From Acidovorax sp. CF316 (GTDB taxonomy: Bacteria > Pseudomonadota > Gammaproteobacteria > Burkholderiales > Burkholderiaceae_C), in assembly GCF_000276605.1 (NCBI RefSeq), contig NZ_AKJX01000099.1:1-64000 (forward strand): a stretch of 64,000 nucleotides of DNA, given 5' to 3'. Positions 1-7,972 of the stretch are shown one piece after another. The notes below the pieces were generated by a model. That model saw nothing but the letters and a program-made list of their open reading frames with translations, did no database searches and was not told where the DNA came from. The stretch's first letter is position 1; each line of letters starts with the position of its first letter. Made by a program: the position numbers and the translations under genes.

Positions 1-66
1 GTGGCACCGGCGGCGGCAGGTCGGGGGATGGGACAGGGGGGCTTGCGGGGGCGGGCGCGGCGGTCA
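1..66 (-). CDS. Possible start of a protein leaving the window (partial)
   Basis: Read on the minus strand from an ATG at 66, the frame stays open to the window edge and encodes a Pro/Ala-rich start (MTAAPAPASPPVPSPDLP...). Only about 22 codons are visible. Such N-termini are common in proteins of high-GC betaproteobacteria, and third positions are mostly G or C. No ribosome binding site is obvious. It could be a chance open frame, and no function can be given. Confidence 0.25.
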
Positions 67-287
67 TGCTGGGGATTGTCACGCACTGTGAGCAAATGTT
101 GTGTAGGTGCCCGCGCCAACGCAACAGCCGGCAGGCGCCTGCCGCGCAAATGCAACGCAATTGCCTCGCTATTCGCGCGATGGGGGCGACGCCGGGCCGC
201 TAGCATGGCTGCATGCAAGTTGAACCATTGCCTGGCGGCCAGCCGCAGGGCCCCTCCGAACGACGACTGCCCGCCGGGCAGTCCGGC

Positions 288-1067
288 ATGGCCGCACCCA
301 CGCAGGGCAATGCCCGCGCCCGGCCCGTCGTGCACCGTGTGGTCGTGCCGCTGCTGGCCGTGGCCTCGCTGCTGGCCGCGGGCTGCTCGTCGCTCGACGT
401 GCCGCGGGCCGACAACTACCCGGCATCGAACCAGAAGAAGGCACGTGCCGTGCACCACTGGGACGTGCTGGCTGACGACGTGGCCACGCGCATCTCCGAC
501 AAGATCCGCAACTGGCCGGCGGGAGAGCACCCGATCTACGTGTCCGCCTCGGGCGACACCAGCTTCAACAATGGCTTTCGCAAGCTGCTGATCACCCGGC
601 TGCTGGACCGCGGCGTGGTGCTCACCAACCAGCCCTCGGCCGTGACCCTGGCGTTCGAGACCCAACTGGTGCAGCACCCGGGCCGTGTCTCCAACAGCCT
701 GCCCATGCCCCTGACCCGGCTGGCCCTGGGCGTGGGCGTGGCGCGCGACTGGGTCCACCGCGCGCCCAGCGCCACCTCCATCGTCGCCGGGATGACCGCG
801 ATCGGGGCCCTGGCCGATGCCGCGCAGTACACCACCGACGGCCCCGCCGCGGGCGGCCCGACGCGCACCGAGGTGCTCATCACGACCTCGCTGGAAAGCG
901 GCGACCGCTACCTGGCGCGCACCTCCGACGTGTACTACATCGAACAGGACGACGCCGTGCTCTACCAAGTGCAGCAGCCGCCACCTCCGCCGCCCCCGCC
1001 GCCACCGCCGACCCCGGTCAAGACCTGGCAGGTGGTGAGCCCGCCGATGATGGTGGTGGCGCCATGA
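288..1067 (+). CDS. Putative outer-membrane lipoprotein with a C-terminal polyproline run
   Basis: A 259-residue lipoprotein of unrecognised family. The ATG at 288 gives a good signal: basic n-region, hydrophobic stretch, and lipobox LLAAGC with Cys33. An in-frame ATG at 213 would add 25 residues that do not look like a signal peptide. The body has an alpha/beta pattern with a central Gly/Ala hydrophobic segment (AGMTAIGALADAAQY). Near the C-terminus is a run of 11 prolines, then a short tail. Such a run normally stalls ribosomes and needs EF-P, and may act as a rigid spacer. The stop overlaps the next lipoprotein start, so the two are translationally coupled and probably work together at the outer membrane. 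Confidence 0.72.
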   Translation: MAAPTQGNARARPVVHRVVVPLLAVASLLAAGCSSLDVPRADNYPASNQKKARAVHHWDVLADDVATRISDKIRNWPAGEHPIYVSASGDTSFNNGFRKLLITRLLDRGVVLTNQPSAVTLAFETQLVQHPGRVSNSLPMPLTRLALGVGVARDWVHRAPSATSIVAGMTAIGALADAAQYTTDGPAAGGPTRTEVLITTSLESGDRYLARTSDVYYIEQDDAVLYQVQQPPPPPPPPPPPTPVKTWQVVSPPMMVVAP

Positions 1068-1630
1068 TGCGGCGCAGCCTGTTGCGCGCCGCCGGGGCGC
1101 TGCTGCCGGTGCTGGCCCTGTCGGGCTGCGCCTCCTACTACTACGGCGACAAGGCCGGTGGCAGTGGTGGCGGGCTCATGGACCTGATCACCCCCACGAC
1201 CATCGAGCGCAACCACCGCGCAGCCGATGCGCTGCTGTTGCAGGCGCCGCTGGACCCGCAGCACGCCGTGCTGGTGGCCACGCTGGTGAATGTGGACCGC
1301 CTGAACGAGTCCTCGCGCCTGGGGCGCATTTTTTCCGAGCAAATCGGCTCGCGCCTGGTGCAGCGCGGCCTGCGCGTGACCGAGCTCAAGCTGCGCGAGA
1401 ACGTGGCCATGCAGCGCGGCACCGGCGAGTTGCTGCTCTCGCGCGAGGTGCGCGAGGTGAGCCGCGCGCACGATGCGCAGGCCGTGGTGGTGGGCACCTA
1501 CGCCGTCTCGACCACCACGCTGTTCATCAGCCTCAAGATCGTGAACCCGGTGGGCAACACCGTGGTGGCGGCGCACGACTATGCGATGCCCGTCGACGAG
1601 AACGTGCGTTCGCTGCTGGCCGCGCGGTAG
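1064..1630 (+). CDS. FlgO-like lipoprotein
   Basis: A 188-residue lipoprotein with signal peptide and lipobox LALSGC (Cys22). The mature part has the pattern of the FlgO family (NHRAADALL, then VATLVNVDRLNESSRLGRIFSEQIGSRLVQRG, then AQAVVVGTYAV). In vibrios FlgO is an outer-membrane protein needed for motility. Here the gene ends about 100 bp from flhC, in convergent orientation, which fits a flagellar or cell-envelope link but does not prove one. The start overlaps the stop of the upstream lipoprotein (ATGA). The family call rests on residue pattern only. Confidence 0.72.
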   Translation: MMRRSLLRAAGALLPVLALSGCASYYYGDKAGGSGGGLMDLITPTTIERNHRAADALLLQAPLDPQHAVLVATLVNVDRLNESSRLGRIFSEQIGSRLVQRGLRVTELKLRENVAMQRGTGELLLSREVREVSRAHDAQAVVVGTYAVSTTTLFISLKIVNPVGNTVVAAHDYAMPVDENVRSLLAAR

Positions 1631-1658
1631 ATCGCGCGCCAGGAAACCTTCCTCCAGC

Positions 1659-1694
1659 AAAAAGCCCCGCACGGCACGGCCGGCGGGGCTTTGG
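1659..1694 (-). terminator. Intrinsic terminator between the flgO-like gene and flhC
   Basis: Inverted repeat AAAGCCCCGC (1661-1670) and GCGGGGCTTT (1683-1692) with a 12-nt loop. Read on the minus strand it ends in five Ts, as expected for a terminator of flhDC. On the plus strand the T-run is only three, so it probably acts more weakly for the lipoprotein pair. Confidence 0.8.
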
Positions 1695-1729
1695 TATTTG
1701 TGGGCGGCCCGGCATCGCCGGGCAGCGGG

Positions 1730-2287
1730 TCAGTGCAACATCAGGGCGCCAGCGTTCTTGCTCTTGCCGGCGCGGGCGGGCGGGTTGCACAGGCCGCAGG
1801 TGTAGTGGCGGTTTTCGTAGAGCTCGGTCACGAAGTGGCCCTTGCAGTCGGCGCACTGGGTGCGGGTGAGCATGCCGGCGTCCACGAACTTCACCAGGCG
1901 CCAGGCGCGGGTGAAGGACAGCAGGGGTTCGATCTCGGCGGTGGTGACCTGCTCGTTGTACAGGCGGTAGGCCTTGGTCAGCAGTTCCACCGAGTCCAGG
2001 TCCACGCCCTTGGACAGGTATTCGTAGATGTTCAGGAACAGCGAGCTGTGGATGTTTTCCTGCCAGGTCAGGAACCAGTCGGTCGAGAAGGGCAGTTGGC
2101 CCTTGGATGGCGACTTGCCGGCGATCTCCTTGTACAGGCGGATCAGGCGTTCATACGACAGCGTGGTTTCCGACTCCAGCACCTGCATGCGGGCGCCCAT
2201 GCCGATCAGCATCGCAGCGCGTTCGATCTGCTTGGATTCGTTGAGTACGCTCTTGGCTGGGGCTTTGGCGGCGGCAGTCGTGGTCAT
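1730..2287 (-). CDS. flhC: Flagellar transcriptional activator FlhC
   Basis: A 185-residue FlhC, the DNA-binding partner in the FlhD4C2 complex that switches on class II flagellar promoters. The zinc site is complete: CADC (Cys145, Cys148) and CGLC (Cys164, Cys167), spaced as in enterobacterial FlhC. The conserved N-terminal helix (IERAAMLIGMGARMQVLESETTLSYERL) is also present. It lies 58 bp after flhD in the same direction, the standard order. A Lys/Ala-rich C-terminal tail follows the zinc site. A terminator lies about 40 bp past its stop. Confidence 0.97.
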   Translation of the reverse strand: MTTTAAAKAPAKSVLNESKQIERAAMLIGMGARMQVLESETTLSYERLIRLYKEIAGKSPSKGQLPFSTDWFLTWQENIHSSLFLNIYEYLSKGVDLDSVELLTKAYRLYNEQVTTAEIEPLLSFTRAWRLVKFVDAGMLTRTQCADCKGHFVTELYENRHYTCGLCNPPARAGKSKNAGALMLH

Positions 2288-2345
2288 GGCAGGCTTTCGA
2301 AGGAGGCGGTGAACAAGCGGGGCGGGCTGCAGGGAGGCGCGGTGC

Positions 2346-2672
2346 TCAGAGCACTTCCGACACGCGGCTGGCCATCAGGATGTTGGCGTGCAGGGTGTTG
2401 GTGGCTTCGTTGCCCACCTTCTTGGCCGTGTGGTTGGTCAGCAAGCTCCAGACCAGGTTGTCGTCCACGCGGAAGCTGCAAAGAAGCGTGTTTCTGGAGG
2501 CCAGTTTCAGCACTTGGGCGGCCGACAGCGATGCCAGAATATCGGCAGCGTCTTCGTTCATGCCCAGGCGGAACACTGCTTCTGCCTTGTCGTGGCGAAT
2601 CAGGTTCTGCGCCAGCATCAGGTAGGTCAGGTTGGCTTCGCGGATCTCGGCGAGCAGTTGTTCGTTGGTCAT
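2346..2672 (-). CDS. flhD: Flagellar transcriptional activator FlhD
   Basis: A 108-residue FlhD, the dimeric partner of FlhC. The N-terminal helix (EQLLAEIREANLTYLMLAQNLIRHDKAEAVFRLG) and the LKLASRNTLLCSFR segment are typical. Cys65 sits at the position that forms the intersubunit disulfide in E. coli FlhD. The start at 2672 is preceded by AAAGGA on the minus strand. It is the first gene of the operon. The roughly 250 bp upstream hold dyad symmetries described separately. Confidence 0.97.
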   Translation of the reverse strand: MTNEQLLAEIREANLTYLMLAQNLIRHDKAEAVFRLGMNEDAADILASLSAAQVLKLASRNTLLCSFRVDDNLVWSLLTNHTAKKVGNEATNTLHANILMASRVSEVL

Positions 2673-2920
2673 GGCGGTGGTTCCTTTGTTCCAGTTCCGG
2701 GGCTTCGCCTTGCCATGCTGTTTGCATGTTTTGCGTGATCCGGTGAAATGGATTGTGAAACCAGGCCAATCAAAAATTAAGTCGGCGTTGCTCTGTGCAG
2801 CGTGTCTGGTTCAGGGGTAGTCCGTGTAGGAATTTGCCTTACAGACGCCGAAGGTCCGGTACTACCCCACAGAGCGCCACGGCCTGCTGCCGCAAGGCGC
2901 TCAGGCCGCCAGCAACCGGC
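2673..2920. promoter_or_regulatory. flhD upstream region with two dyads
   Basis: This intergenic stretch separates flhD from the 3' end of the sulfurtransferase gene, so it should hold the flhDC promoter. Two symmetries are visible: GGGGTAGTcc (2814-2823) pairs with gtACTACCCC (2859-2868), and inside its loop is a smaller imperfect dyad with arms TGTAGG and CCTTACA. AT-rich sequence lies at about 2770-2780. No clear -35/-10 pair stood out. The dyads could be protein-binding sites or an RNA hairpin. Confidence 0.4.
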
Positions 2921-3823
2921 TCAGCCGCGTTCCACCGGGCGTGAAGAATCGCTCACCCATTCGCTCCAGCTGCCGGCAAAAAGCGCGGTTTTCCCGAGCC
3001 CGGCGACCTCCATGGCGATCAGATTGGGCAGGGCGCTCACGCCGCTGCCGCACTGGTGCACCACGCTGGCCGGATCGCGCCCCTGCAGCAGGGTGTCGAA
3101 CTCGGCGCGCAGCACGGCGGCGGGCTTGAACTTGCCGTCAGGGCCGATGTTGTCCACGAAGGGGCGGTTCAGGGCGCCGGGAATGTGGCCGGCCACCGGG
3201 TCCAGCGGCTCCACCTCGCCGCGGTAGCGCGGGGCGGCGCGCGCATCCACCACCGTCTGGCCGGGCTGCTGCAGGTGGGCCAGCACGTCGCTGGCCGTGG
3301 CCAGGCGGCGCAGGGGTTCCTTGAGTTCGAAGTTGGACTGGAAGTGCGCGGGCTCTTCACCGCTGGCGACTGCACCGCCCGCGGCCTGCCAGGCCTGCAG
3401 GCCGCCGTCGAGCACGGCCACGGCGTCGTGCCCGGCCCACTTGAGCATCCACCACAGGCGGCCACAGTAGTTGGCGCCCTGGCGGTCGTACACCACGGCC
3501 TGCATACCGTTGGCAAAGCCCACGCTGGACAGCCAGATCGCAAAGCGTTCGCGGCTGGGCAGCGGGTGGCGGCCGCCCGATGCGGGCTTGTCCGCCTCCT
3601 GGGCGGTGACCACGGCGCCCGATGCGCCGGGCACGCCGTGCTTGGCGCTCAGGTTCTCGTTCAGGTCCGCATACACCGCGCCGGGGATATGGGCCTGGGC
3701 GTATTGCTGCGCACCGGCGGTGGACTGCGTCAGGTCGAAGCTGCAGTCGAACACCATCAGGGGGGTGCCGCTGGCGGCCAGCGATTGCAGTTCGGTAGCG
3801 GAGATCAGGGTGGTGTAGGTCAT
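2921..3823 (-). CDS. sseA: Sulfurtransferase (3-mercaptopyruvate sulfurtransferase / thiosulfate sulfurtransferase type)
   Basis: A 300-residue protein of two tandem rhodanese domains. It moves sulfur from 3-mercaptopyruvate or thiosulfate to an acceptor through a cysteine persulfide. The second domain carries the active loop CGSGVSA with catalytic Cys258; a CGSGV(T/S)A loop is typical of the mercaptopyruvate enzymes, while true rhodaneses have CRKGVT. The first domain has the conserved VVYDRQGANYCGRLWWMLKWAGHD pattern. The ATG at 3823 matches the usual family start; an upstream in-frame ATG at 3856 would add 11 residues. It is a single gene. Mercaptopyruvate preference is inferred from the loop. 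Confidence 0.88.
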   Translation of the reverse strand: MTYTTLISATELQSLAASGTPLMVFDCSFDLTQSTAGAQQYAQAHIPGAVYADLNENLSAKHGVPGASGAVVTAQEADKPASGGRHPLPSRERFAIWLSSVGFANGMQAVVYDRQGANYCGRLWWMLKWAGHDAVAVLDGGLQAWQAAGGAVASGEEPAHFQSNFELKEPLRRLATASDVLAHLQQPGQTVVDARAAPRYRGEVEPLDPVAGHIPGALNRPFVDNIGPDGKFKPAAVLRAEFDTLLQGRDPASVVHQCGSGVSALPNLIAMEVAGLGKTALFAGSWSEWVSDSSRPVERG

Positions 3824-4146
3824 GGCAGCGGGACGGTTGAGAGCTGAGCCCTGCATTGTGTCAATGGTCGGCGTTCACAAACGTATCAATTGTTCACGCC
3901 TTTGATTGCTGTGGGGCGCCATGCGCAGCCCACATCGCGTGAAACTGGCAGGGCCAATGCCAGTGCCCCCGTGCAAGGGCCGCCCCGCCGCACCGGGGGC
4001 GTCCCCCTCCCGACTCGCGCAGCGAGACGAGAGAGGGGCTGAGGGCCGCGGCTCCGAGCCTGCTTGCGCAGGCTTGGACGTGCCCGAAGAGCGGCCGTCT
4101 TTGGCGGACGCACGGAGGCGCGAAGCGACTCAGGGGGTGCTTCATG
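3824..4146. repeat. Intergenic region carrying dispersed repeat, copy A
   Basis: No credible gene lies in these 323 bp; the open frames here come from base composition. The right part (about 3941-4135) is a copy of a repeat also found at 11116-11210 and, in part, at 25403-25450. One end has arms ACTGGCA and TGCCAGT around GGCC (3941-3965), and the other is a 19-bp string at 4117-4135 that recurs exactly (reverse complement) at 11116-11134. The left part, up to about 3900, should hold the sulfurtransferase promoter. Confidence 0.7.
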
Positions 4147-5058
4147 TCAATGTTCTTCCGCGGGGGTTCCAGGGGCGGCGCGGGCGCGCAGCACGGTGGC
4201 CGCGATGCCGCTGCCCACGATGAGCACCATGCCGGCCCAGGCGATGGGCGGCAGCACGTCGCCGAACAGCGTCACGCTGTAGATGGCGGCGAAGACGATG
4301 CCCGAATACTGCAGGTTGGCCACCACCAGGGTGCCGCGCTGTGTCTTGGCGCTGGCATAGGCCTTGGTCATGCACAGCTGGCCGCCGGCGGCCAGGATGC
4401 CGATGGGCAGCAGCCACAGGGCCTGCCAGCCCGGCCACGCCGAGGTGCCGGTGAACAGCAGGGCCACGCCGCCGGCCACTGCCGAGCCCAGCGCGAAATA
4501 GAACACCGTGCGCGACTCGGGCTCGCCCAGGCGCGACAGGGCCACCACCTGCATGTAGGCAAACGCGGCCGACAGGCCCGACATCAGCCCGATCATGCCG
4601 GCGAAGGCCTGGTTCTGGTCCAGGCTGGGACGCAGCATCATCACCACGCCGACGAAGCCGGTGAGCACGGTGACGATCAGCGTGCCCTGCAGTGCCGGGC
4701 GCGGCGTGGCGGCCGAGGGGCGCCAGGCCAGCAGCGTGCCGCCGACCAGGAAGGCGGCGATCCACACGCTGCTCATGTAGTTCAGGGTCATGGCCGTGGC
4801 CAGCGGCAGGTGGGCGATGGCATAGAACCAGGCCCCCAGCGAGACCACGCCCACCGAGCTGCGCCAGGCGTGCATGCCCGGGTAGGCGGTGCCCAGCGAG
4901 ACCTTCTGCGAGCGTGCCAGCAGCCACAGGATGCCCATGCCGATGAGGCCCCGGTAGCAGACCAGCTCGGCCGCGTTGAAATGGGCCGAGGCGATCTTCA
5001 CGCACACCCCCATGCTCGCAAAGAGGAACGCGGCCAACACCATCCAGAGGGCTTGCAT
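4147..5058 (-). CDS. EamA/DMT-family membrane transporter
   Basis: A 303-residue inner-membrane protein with about ten hydrophobic segments arranged as two EamA repeats (roughly residues 3-135 and 150-290), the pattern of drug/metabolite transporters that export amino acids, nucleobases or similar solutes. The first repeat starts with the typical MQALWMVLAAFLFASMGVCVKIA and has the ELVCYRGLIGM motif. I chose the ATG at 5058 because the 18 extra residues of the longer frame are not hydrophobic and would precede the normal family start. It follows the Rieske oxygenase gene by about 120 bp on the same strand. The substrate cannot be read from sequence. Confidence 0.87.
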   Translation of the reverse strand: MQALWMVLAAFLFASMGVCVKIASAHFNAAELVCYRGLIGMGILWLLARSQKVSLGTAYPGMHAWRSSVGVVSLGAWFYAIAHLPLATAMTLNYMSSVWIAAFLVGGTLLAWRPSAATPRPALQGTLIVTVLTGFVGVVMMLRPSLDQNQAFAGMIGLMSGLSAAFAYMQVVALSRLGEPESRTVFYFALGSAVAGGVALLFTGTSAWPGWQALWLLPIGILAAGGQLCMTKAYASAKTQRGTLVVANLQYSGIVFAAIYSVTLFGDVLPPIAWAGMVLIVGSGIAATVLRARAAPGTPAEEH

Positions 5059-5177
5059 GGGGAAATCAGGACTCGAAAATGAAAATAGCTGCCGTGCTTG
5101 GAACGCAAGCACTGGCAGCTATTGTAATGAGAGCATTCCGGCTGAACCCGAATACTCGGGGAGGTTTGCGACGCTGT

Positions 5178-6317
5178 TCAGCGCTTCGGTACAGCCTCGC
5201 CCATCGCAGCCCTGTACCACTCGTGGAAATGCTGCATGCCATCTTCCATCGGGCTCTGGTAAGGACCCACTTCGTTGTCGCCGCGTGCCAGCAGGGCCTT
5301 GCGGCCGGCGTCCATGCGCTCGCCGATCTCGTCGTCCTCGATGCAGGTCTCCATGTAGGCGGCCTTCTGCGCTTCGACGAACTCGCGCTCGAAGGCGGCG
5401 ATCTCCTCGGGGTAGTAGAACTCCACCATGTTCAGCGTCTTCGTCGGGCTGATGGGGTGCAGCGTGGACACGGTGAGCACGTGCGGGTACCACTCCACCA
5501 TGATGTGCGGGTACAGCGTGAGCCAGATGGCGCCGTGCTTGGGCGGCTTGCCCTGGCGGTAGGCCAGCAGGGCCTCGTGCCAGCGCTCGTACACGGGGCT
5601 GCCGGCCTTGCCCAGGCGGTTGGCCACGCCCACGGTCTGCACCGAGTAGTTCTTGCCGAACTCCCAGCGCAGGTCGTCGCAGGTCACGAAGCTGCCCAGG
5701 CCCGGGTGGAAGGGGCCGACGTGGTAGTCCTCGAGGTAGACCTCGATGAAGGTCTTCCAGTTGTAGTTGCACTCGTGCAATTCCACATGGTCGAGCACGT
5801 AGCCCTCGAAGTCGAGGTCGGCGCGCGGGCCCATGGCATCGAGATCGGCGGCCACGTCATAGCCGTTGTCCTCGAACAAAAGGCCGTTCCACTCGCGCAG
5901 GGGGTAGTTGTTGAGGTTCAGGCAAGGGTCGTCGGCAAAGTGCGGCGCACCCAGCAGTTCACCCTTGGCGTTGTAGGTCCAGCGGTGCAGCGGGCACACG
6001 ATGTTGCCGCCCGCGCTGCCCTTTTGCTGGGTGTGCAGCGAGCCGCGGCCCTTGAGCATCACGGCCTGGCGGTGGCGGCAGACGTTGGAGACGAGCTCCA
6101 CCCCGCCCTGGGCATTGCGCACCAGGGCACGGCCCCCGGCCTCGTGGGGCAGGGTGTGGTAGTCGCCCGCATGGGGCACGGCCAATTGGTGCCCCACATA
6201 GCGGGGCCCGCGCTGGAAGATGGTGTCCAGCTCGCGCTGGAACAGCGCTGGGTCAAAGTAGCTTGAAACTGGTAGTTGGCTTGCGGCCTGCTGCAGTTGA
6301 AGACTTAAATCAGACAT
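5178..6317 (-). CDS. Rieske-type aromatic ring-hydroxylating oxygenase, alpha subunit
   Basis: A 379-residue oxygenase component. The N-terminal Rieske [2Fe-2S] domain has Cys80-x-His82 (CRHR) and Cys108-xx-His111 (CPLHRW). The catalytic domain has the mononuclear iron motif EDYHVGPFH (residues 196-204, His199 and His204, with the bridging Asp197). The ECNYNWKTFIEVYLEDYHV stretch resembles the choline- and carnitine-type single-component oxygenases as well as ring hydroxylases, so the substrate is open. No beta subunit, ferredoxin or reductase gene lies nearby, so it must borrow an electron-transfer partner. It may share a transcript with the DMT transporter downstream. Confidence 0.88.
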   Translation of the reverse strand: MSDLSLQLQQAASQLPVSSYFDPALFQRELDTIFQRGPRYVGHQLAVPHAGDYHTLPHEAGGRALVRNAQGGVELVSNVCRHRQAVMLKGRGSLHTQQKGSAGGNIVCPLHRWTYNAKGELLGAPHFADDPCLNLNNYPLREWNGLLFEDNGYDVAADLDAMGPRADLDFEGYVLDHVELHECNYNWKTFIEVYLEDYHVGPFHPGLGSFVTCDDLRWEFGKNYSVQTVGVANRLGKAGSPVYERWHEALLAYRQGKPPKHGAIWLTLYPHIMVEWYPHVLTVSTLHPISPTKTLNMVEFYYPEEIAAFEREFVEAQKAAYMETCIEDDEIGERMDAGRKALLARGDNEVGPYQSPMEDGMQHFHEWYRAAMGEAVPKR

Positions 6318-6676
6318 GGGTGACCTGACCTAAAGACTCCCCACAGGGAGGTGTGCCAGGGGGCACATCTGGAGGAAAAAAAGAAACCGGCGCATAGGCC
6401 GGCTGGACGAGAATGGGATTATAGCCAATGGGGTTATTCCGCCGCCCCATTCCCGCACCCCCCCTGCGTGTATTGGCAAGCGGGCTGCGGCCCGCGCCCG
6501 GATGGGGCAGGCAGGGGTTCGGCCGGCCCGCGCCCTGGCGGGGTGGTTGCGGCCGGGCGGTCGCCGTCCGGACCGGCTGCGCCCGCCAAACCGGGGACCT
6601 GTGGGCAGGGGCGCCATGCGCTGGGCCTAAAATCAGCGGTTTTTCCATTCGCGGTGCTTGTCCACCGCCTCCACCC
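6318..6676. promoter_or_regulatory. Divergent promoter region, Rieske oxygenase / xseB
   Basis: No gene is seen in these 359 bp. On the minus strand a perfect TATAAT (6418-6423) lies about 100 bp before the Rieske oxygenase start. It is embedded in a 15-bp-period direct repeat, ATGGGATTAT (6413-6422) and ATGGGGTTAT (6428-6437). A matching -35 box is not evident, so an activator may be needed. On the plus strand TAAAAT at about 6628 could be the -10 of the xseB-ispA-dxs run. The middle is very GC-rich and featureless. Confidence 0.4.
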
Positions 6677-6919
6677 ATGCCCAAGGCCCCTGCCACCGCC
6701 GCGCCCCCTGCAGAACCCGCCAGCTATGAAGCGGCGCTGGAAGAGCTGGAGCAACTTGTGGGCCGGATCGAGTCGGGCCAGTTGCCCCTGGACCAGATGC
6801 TCGCGGGCTACCAGCGTGGCGCCGCGCTGCTGGCCTTCTGCCGCAAGCGCCTGGACGCCGTGCAGGACCAGATCAAGGTGCTGGACGAAGGCGGCCTGCA
6901 CGCCTGGACGCCCGAATGA
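6677..6919 (+). CDS. xseB: Exodeoxyribonuclease VII small subunit
   Basis: An 80-residue XseB, the small subunit that coats the large subunit XseA in exonuclease VII, which degrades single-stranded DNA. The core [45 protein letters not shown] is the standard family pattern of two helices. The ATG at 6677 gives the normal length; the same frame runs open further upstream but reads as non-coding. Its stop overlaps the ispA start (ATGA). The xseB-ispA-dxs order is common in proteobacteria. Confidence 0.94.
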   Translation: MPKAPATAAPPAEPASYEAALEELEQLVGRIESGQLPLDQMLAGYQRGAALLAFCRKRLDAVQDQIKVLDEGGLHAWTPE

Positions 6920-7860
6920 GCGCGGCGCCCGTGGTGAATTCCCCCATCGACCTGGCTTCCTGGAGCCAGCGCCACCTCTCCCGCGTCGAGGAAGCCCTGT
7001 CCCGCTGGGTGGGCGAGGGCGCGCCCGCCGGCCTCGGTGAGGCCATGCGCTATGCGGTGCTCGACGGCGGCAAGCGCCTGCGCCCGCTGCTGGTGCTGGC
7101 GGCCGAGGAGGCGGTGTGCAGCGGTGCCGACATCGCGGCTTCGGCGCATGCCGTGTCCGATGGGGCGGCGCTGCGCGCCGCCTGTGCCGTCGAGCTGATC
7201 CATGCCTATTCCCTGGTGCACGACGACATGCCGTGCATGGACAACGACGTGCTGCGCCGGGGCAAGCCCACGGTGCACGTGCAGTTCGGCGAGGCCCAGG
7301 CTCTCCTGGCCGGCGATGCGCTGCAGGCCTTTGCCTTTGAACTGCTCACGCCCGACGACGGCAGCGTGCCCGCCGCGATGCAGGCCACCCTGTGCCGTCT
7401 GCTGGCGCGCGCGGCCGGCTCGGCCGGCATGGCCGGCGGCCAGGCCATCGACCTGGCCAGCGTGGGCCTGGCCCTGACCGAGGACCAGTTGCGCCACATG
7501 CACCGCCTGAAGACCGGCGCACTGCTGCAGGGCAGCGTGATGATGGGCGTGGCCTGTGGCCCGGCGGACGCGCGGGCGCACGAAGCCCTGTCCGACTACG
7601 GCGCCGTGATGGGCCTGGCCTTCCAGGTGGTGGACGACATCCTCGACGTGGTGGCCGATTCCGCCACGCTGGGCAAGACCGCCGGCAAGGATGCCGCGAG
7701 CGACAAGCCGACCTATGTGTCCCTGCTCGGCCTGGCACCCGCGCAGGCCTATGCCCGCGAGCTGCAGGTGCAGGCCCACGCCGCCCTGGCGCGCAGCGGC
7801 CTGGCCGACACCCGCGCTCTGGCCGCCCTCGCCGACATGGTGGTGGACAGGACGCATTGA
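6916..7860 (+). CDS. ispA: Farnesyl diphosphate synthase (polyprenyl synthetase family)
   Basis: A 314-residue trans-prenyltransferase that condenses isopentenyl diphosphate with dimethylallyl and geranyl diphosphate to give farnesyl diphosphate, the precursor of quinone side chains and undecaprenyl carriers. The first Asp-rich motif is [10 protein letters not shown] followed by LRRGKPTVH, the second is DDILD in [10 protein letters not shown]. The GGKRLRPLL substrate-binding motif is near residue 55. It overlaps xseB by 4 bp and is followed 112 bp later by dxs, which makes the first intermediate of the same pathway. Confidence 0.95.
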   Translation: MSAAPVVNSPIDLASWSQRHLSRVEEALSRWVGEGAPAGLGEAMRYAVLDGGKRLRPLLVLAAEEAVCSGADIAASAHAVSDGAALRAACAVELIHAYSLVHDDMPCMDNDVLRRGKPTVHVQFGEAQALLAGDALQAFAFELLTPDDGSVPAAMQATLCRLLARAAGSAGMAGGQAIDLASVGLALTEDQLRHMHRLKTGALLQGSVMMGVACGPADARAHEALSDYGAVMGLAFQVVDDILDVVADSATLGKTAGKDAASDKPTYVSLLGLAPAQAYARELQVQAHAALARSGLADTRALAALADMVVDRTH

Positions 7861-7972
7861 TGGCTCTGGCAAGGCTCTCCCGGCCCATTGGTACGATGCA
7901 TGAAGACGCAGGCGCCCGCTGGCGCATGGCGCTTGCCTCGTGAGCACTGATCGACTCCAAAAAGAATAGCAA

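Noticed and set aside
1-591. Open plus-strand frame running from the window edge.
   Set aside because: Arg/Pro/Ala-rich product with no domain; it overlaps the lipoprotein gene in another frame, which has a signal peptide and an operon partner.
3894-4145. Overlapping short open frames between the sulfurtransferase and DMT genes.
   Set aside because: They lie in a dispersed repeat that recurs at 11116 and 25403, with products made only of repeat composition.
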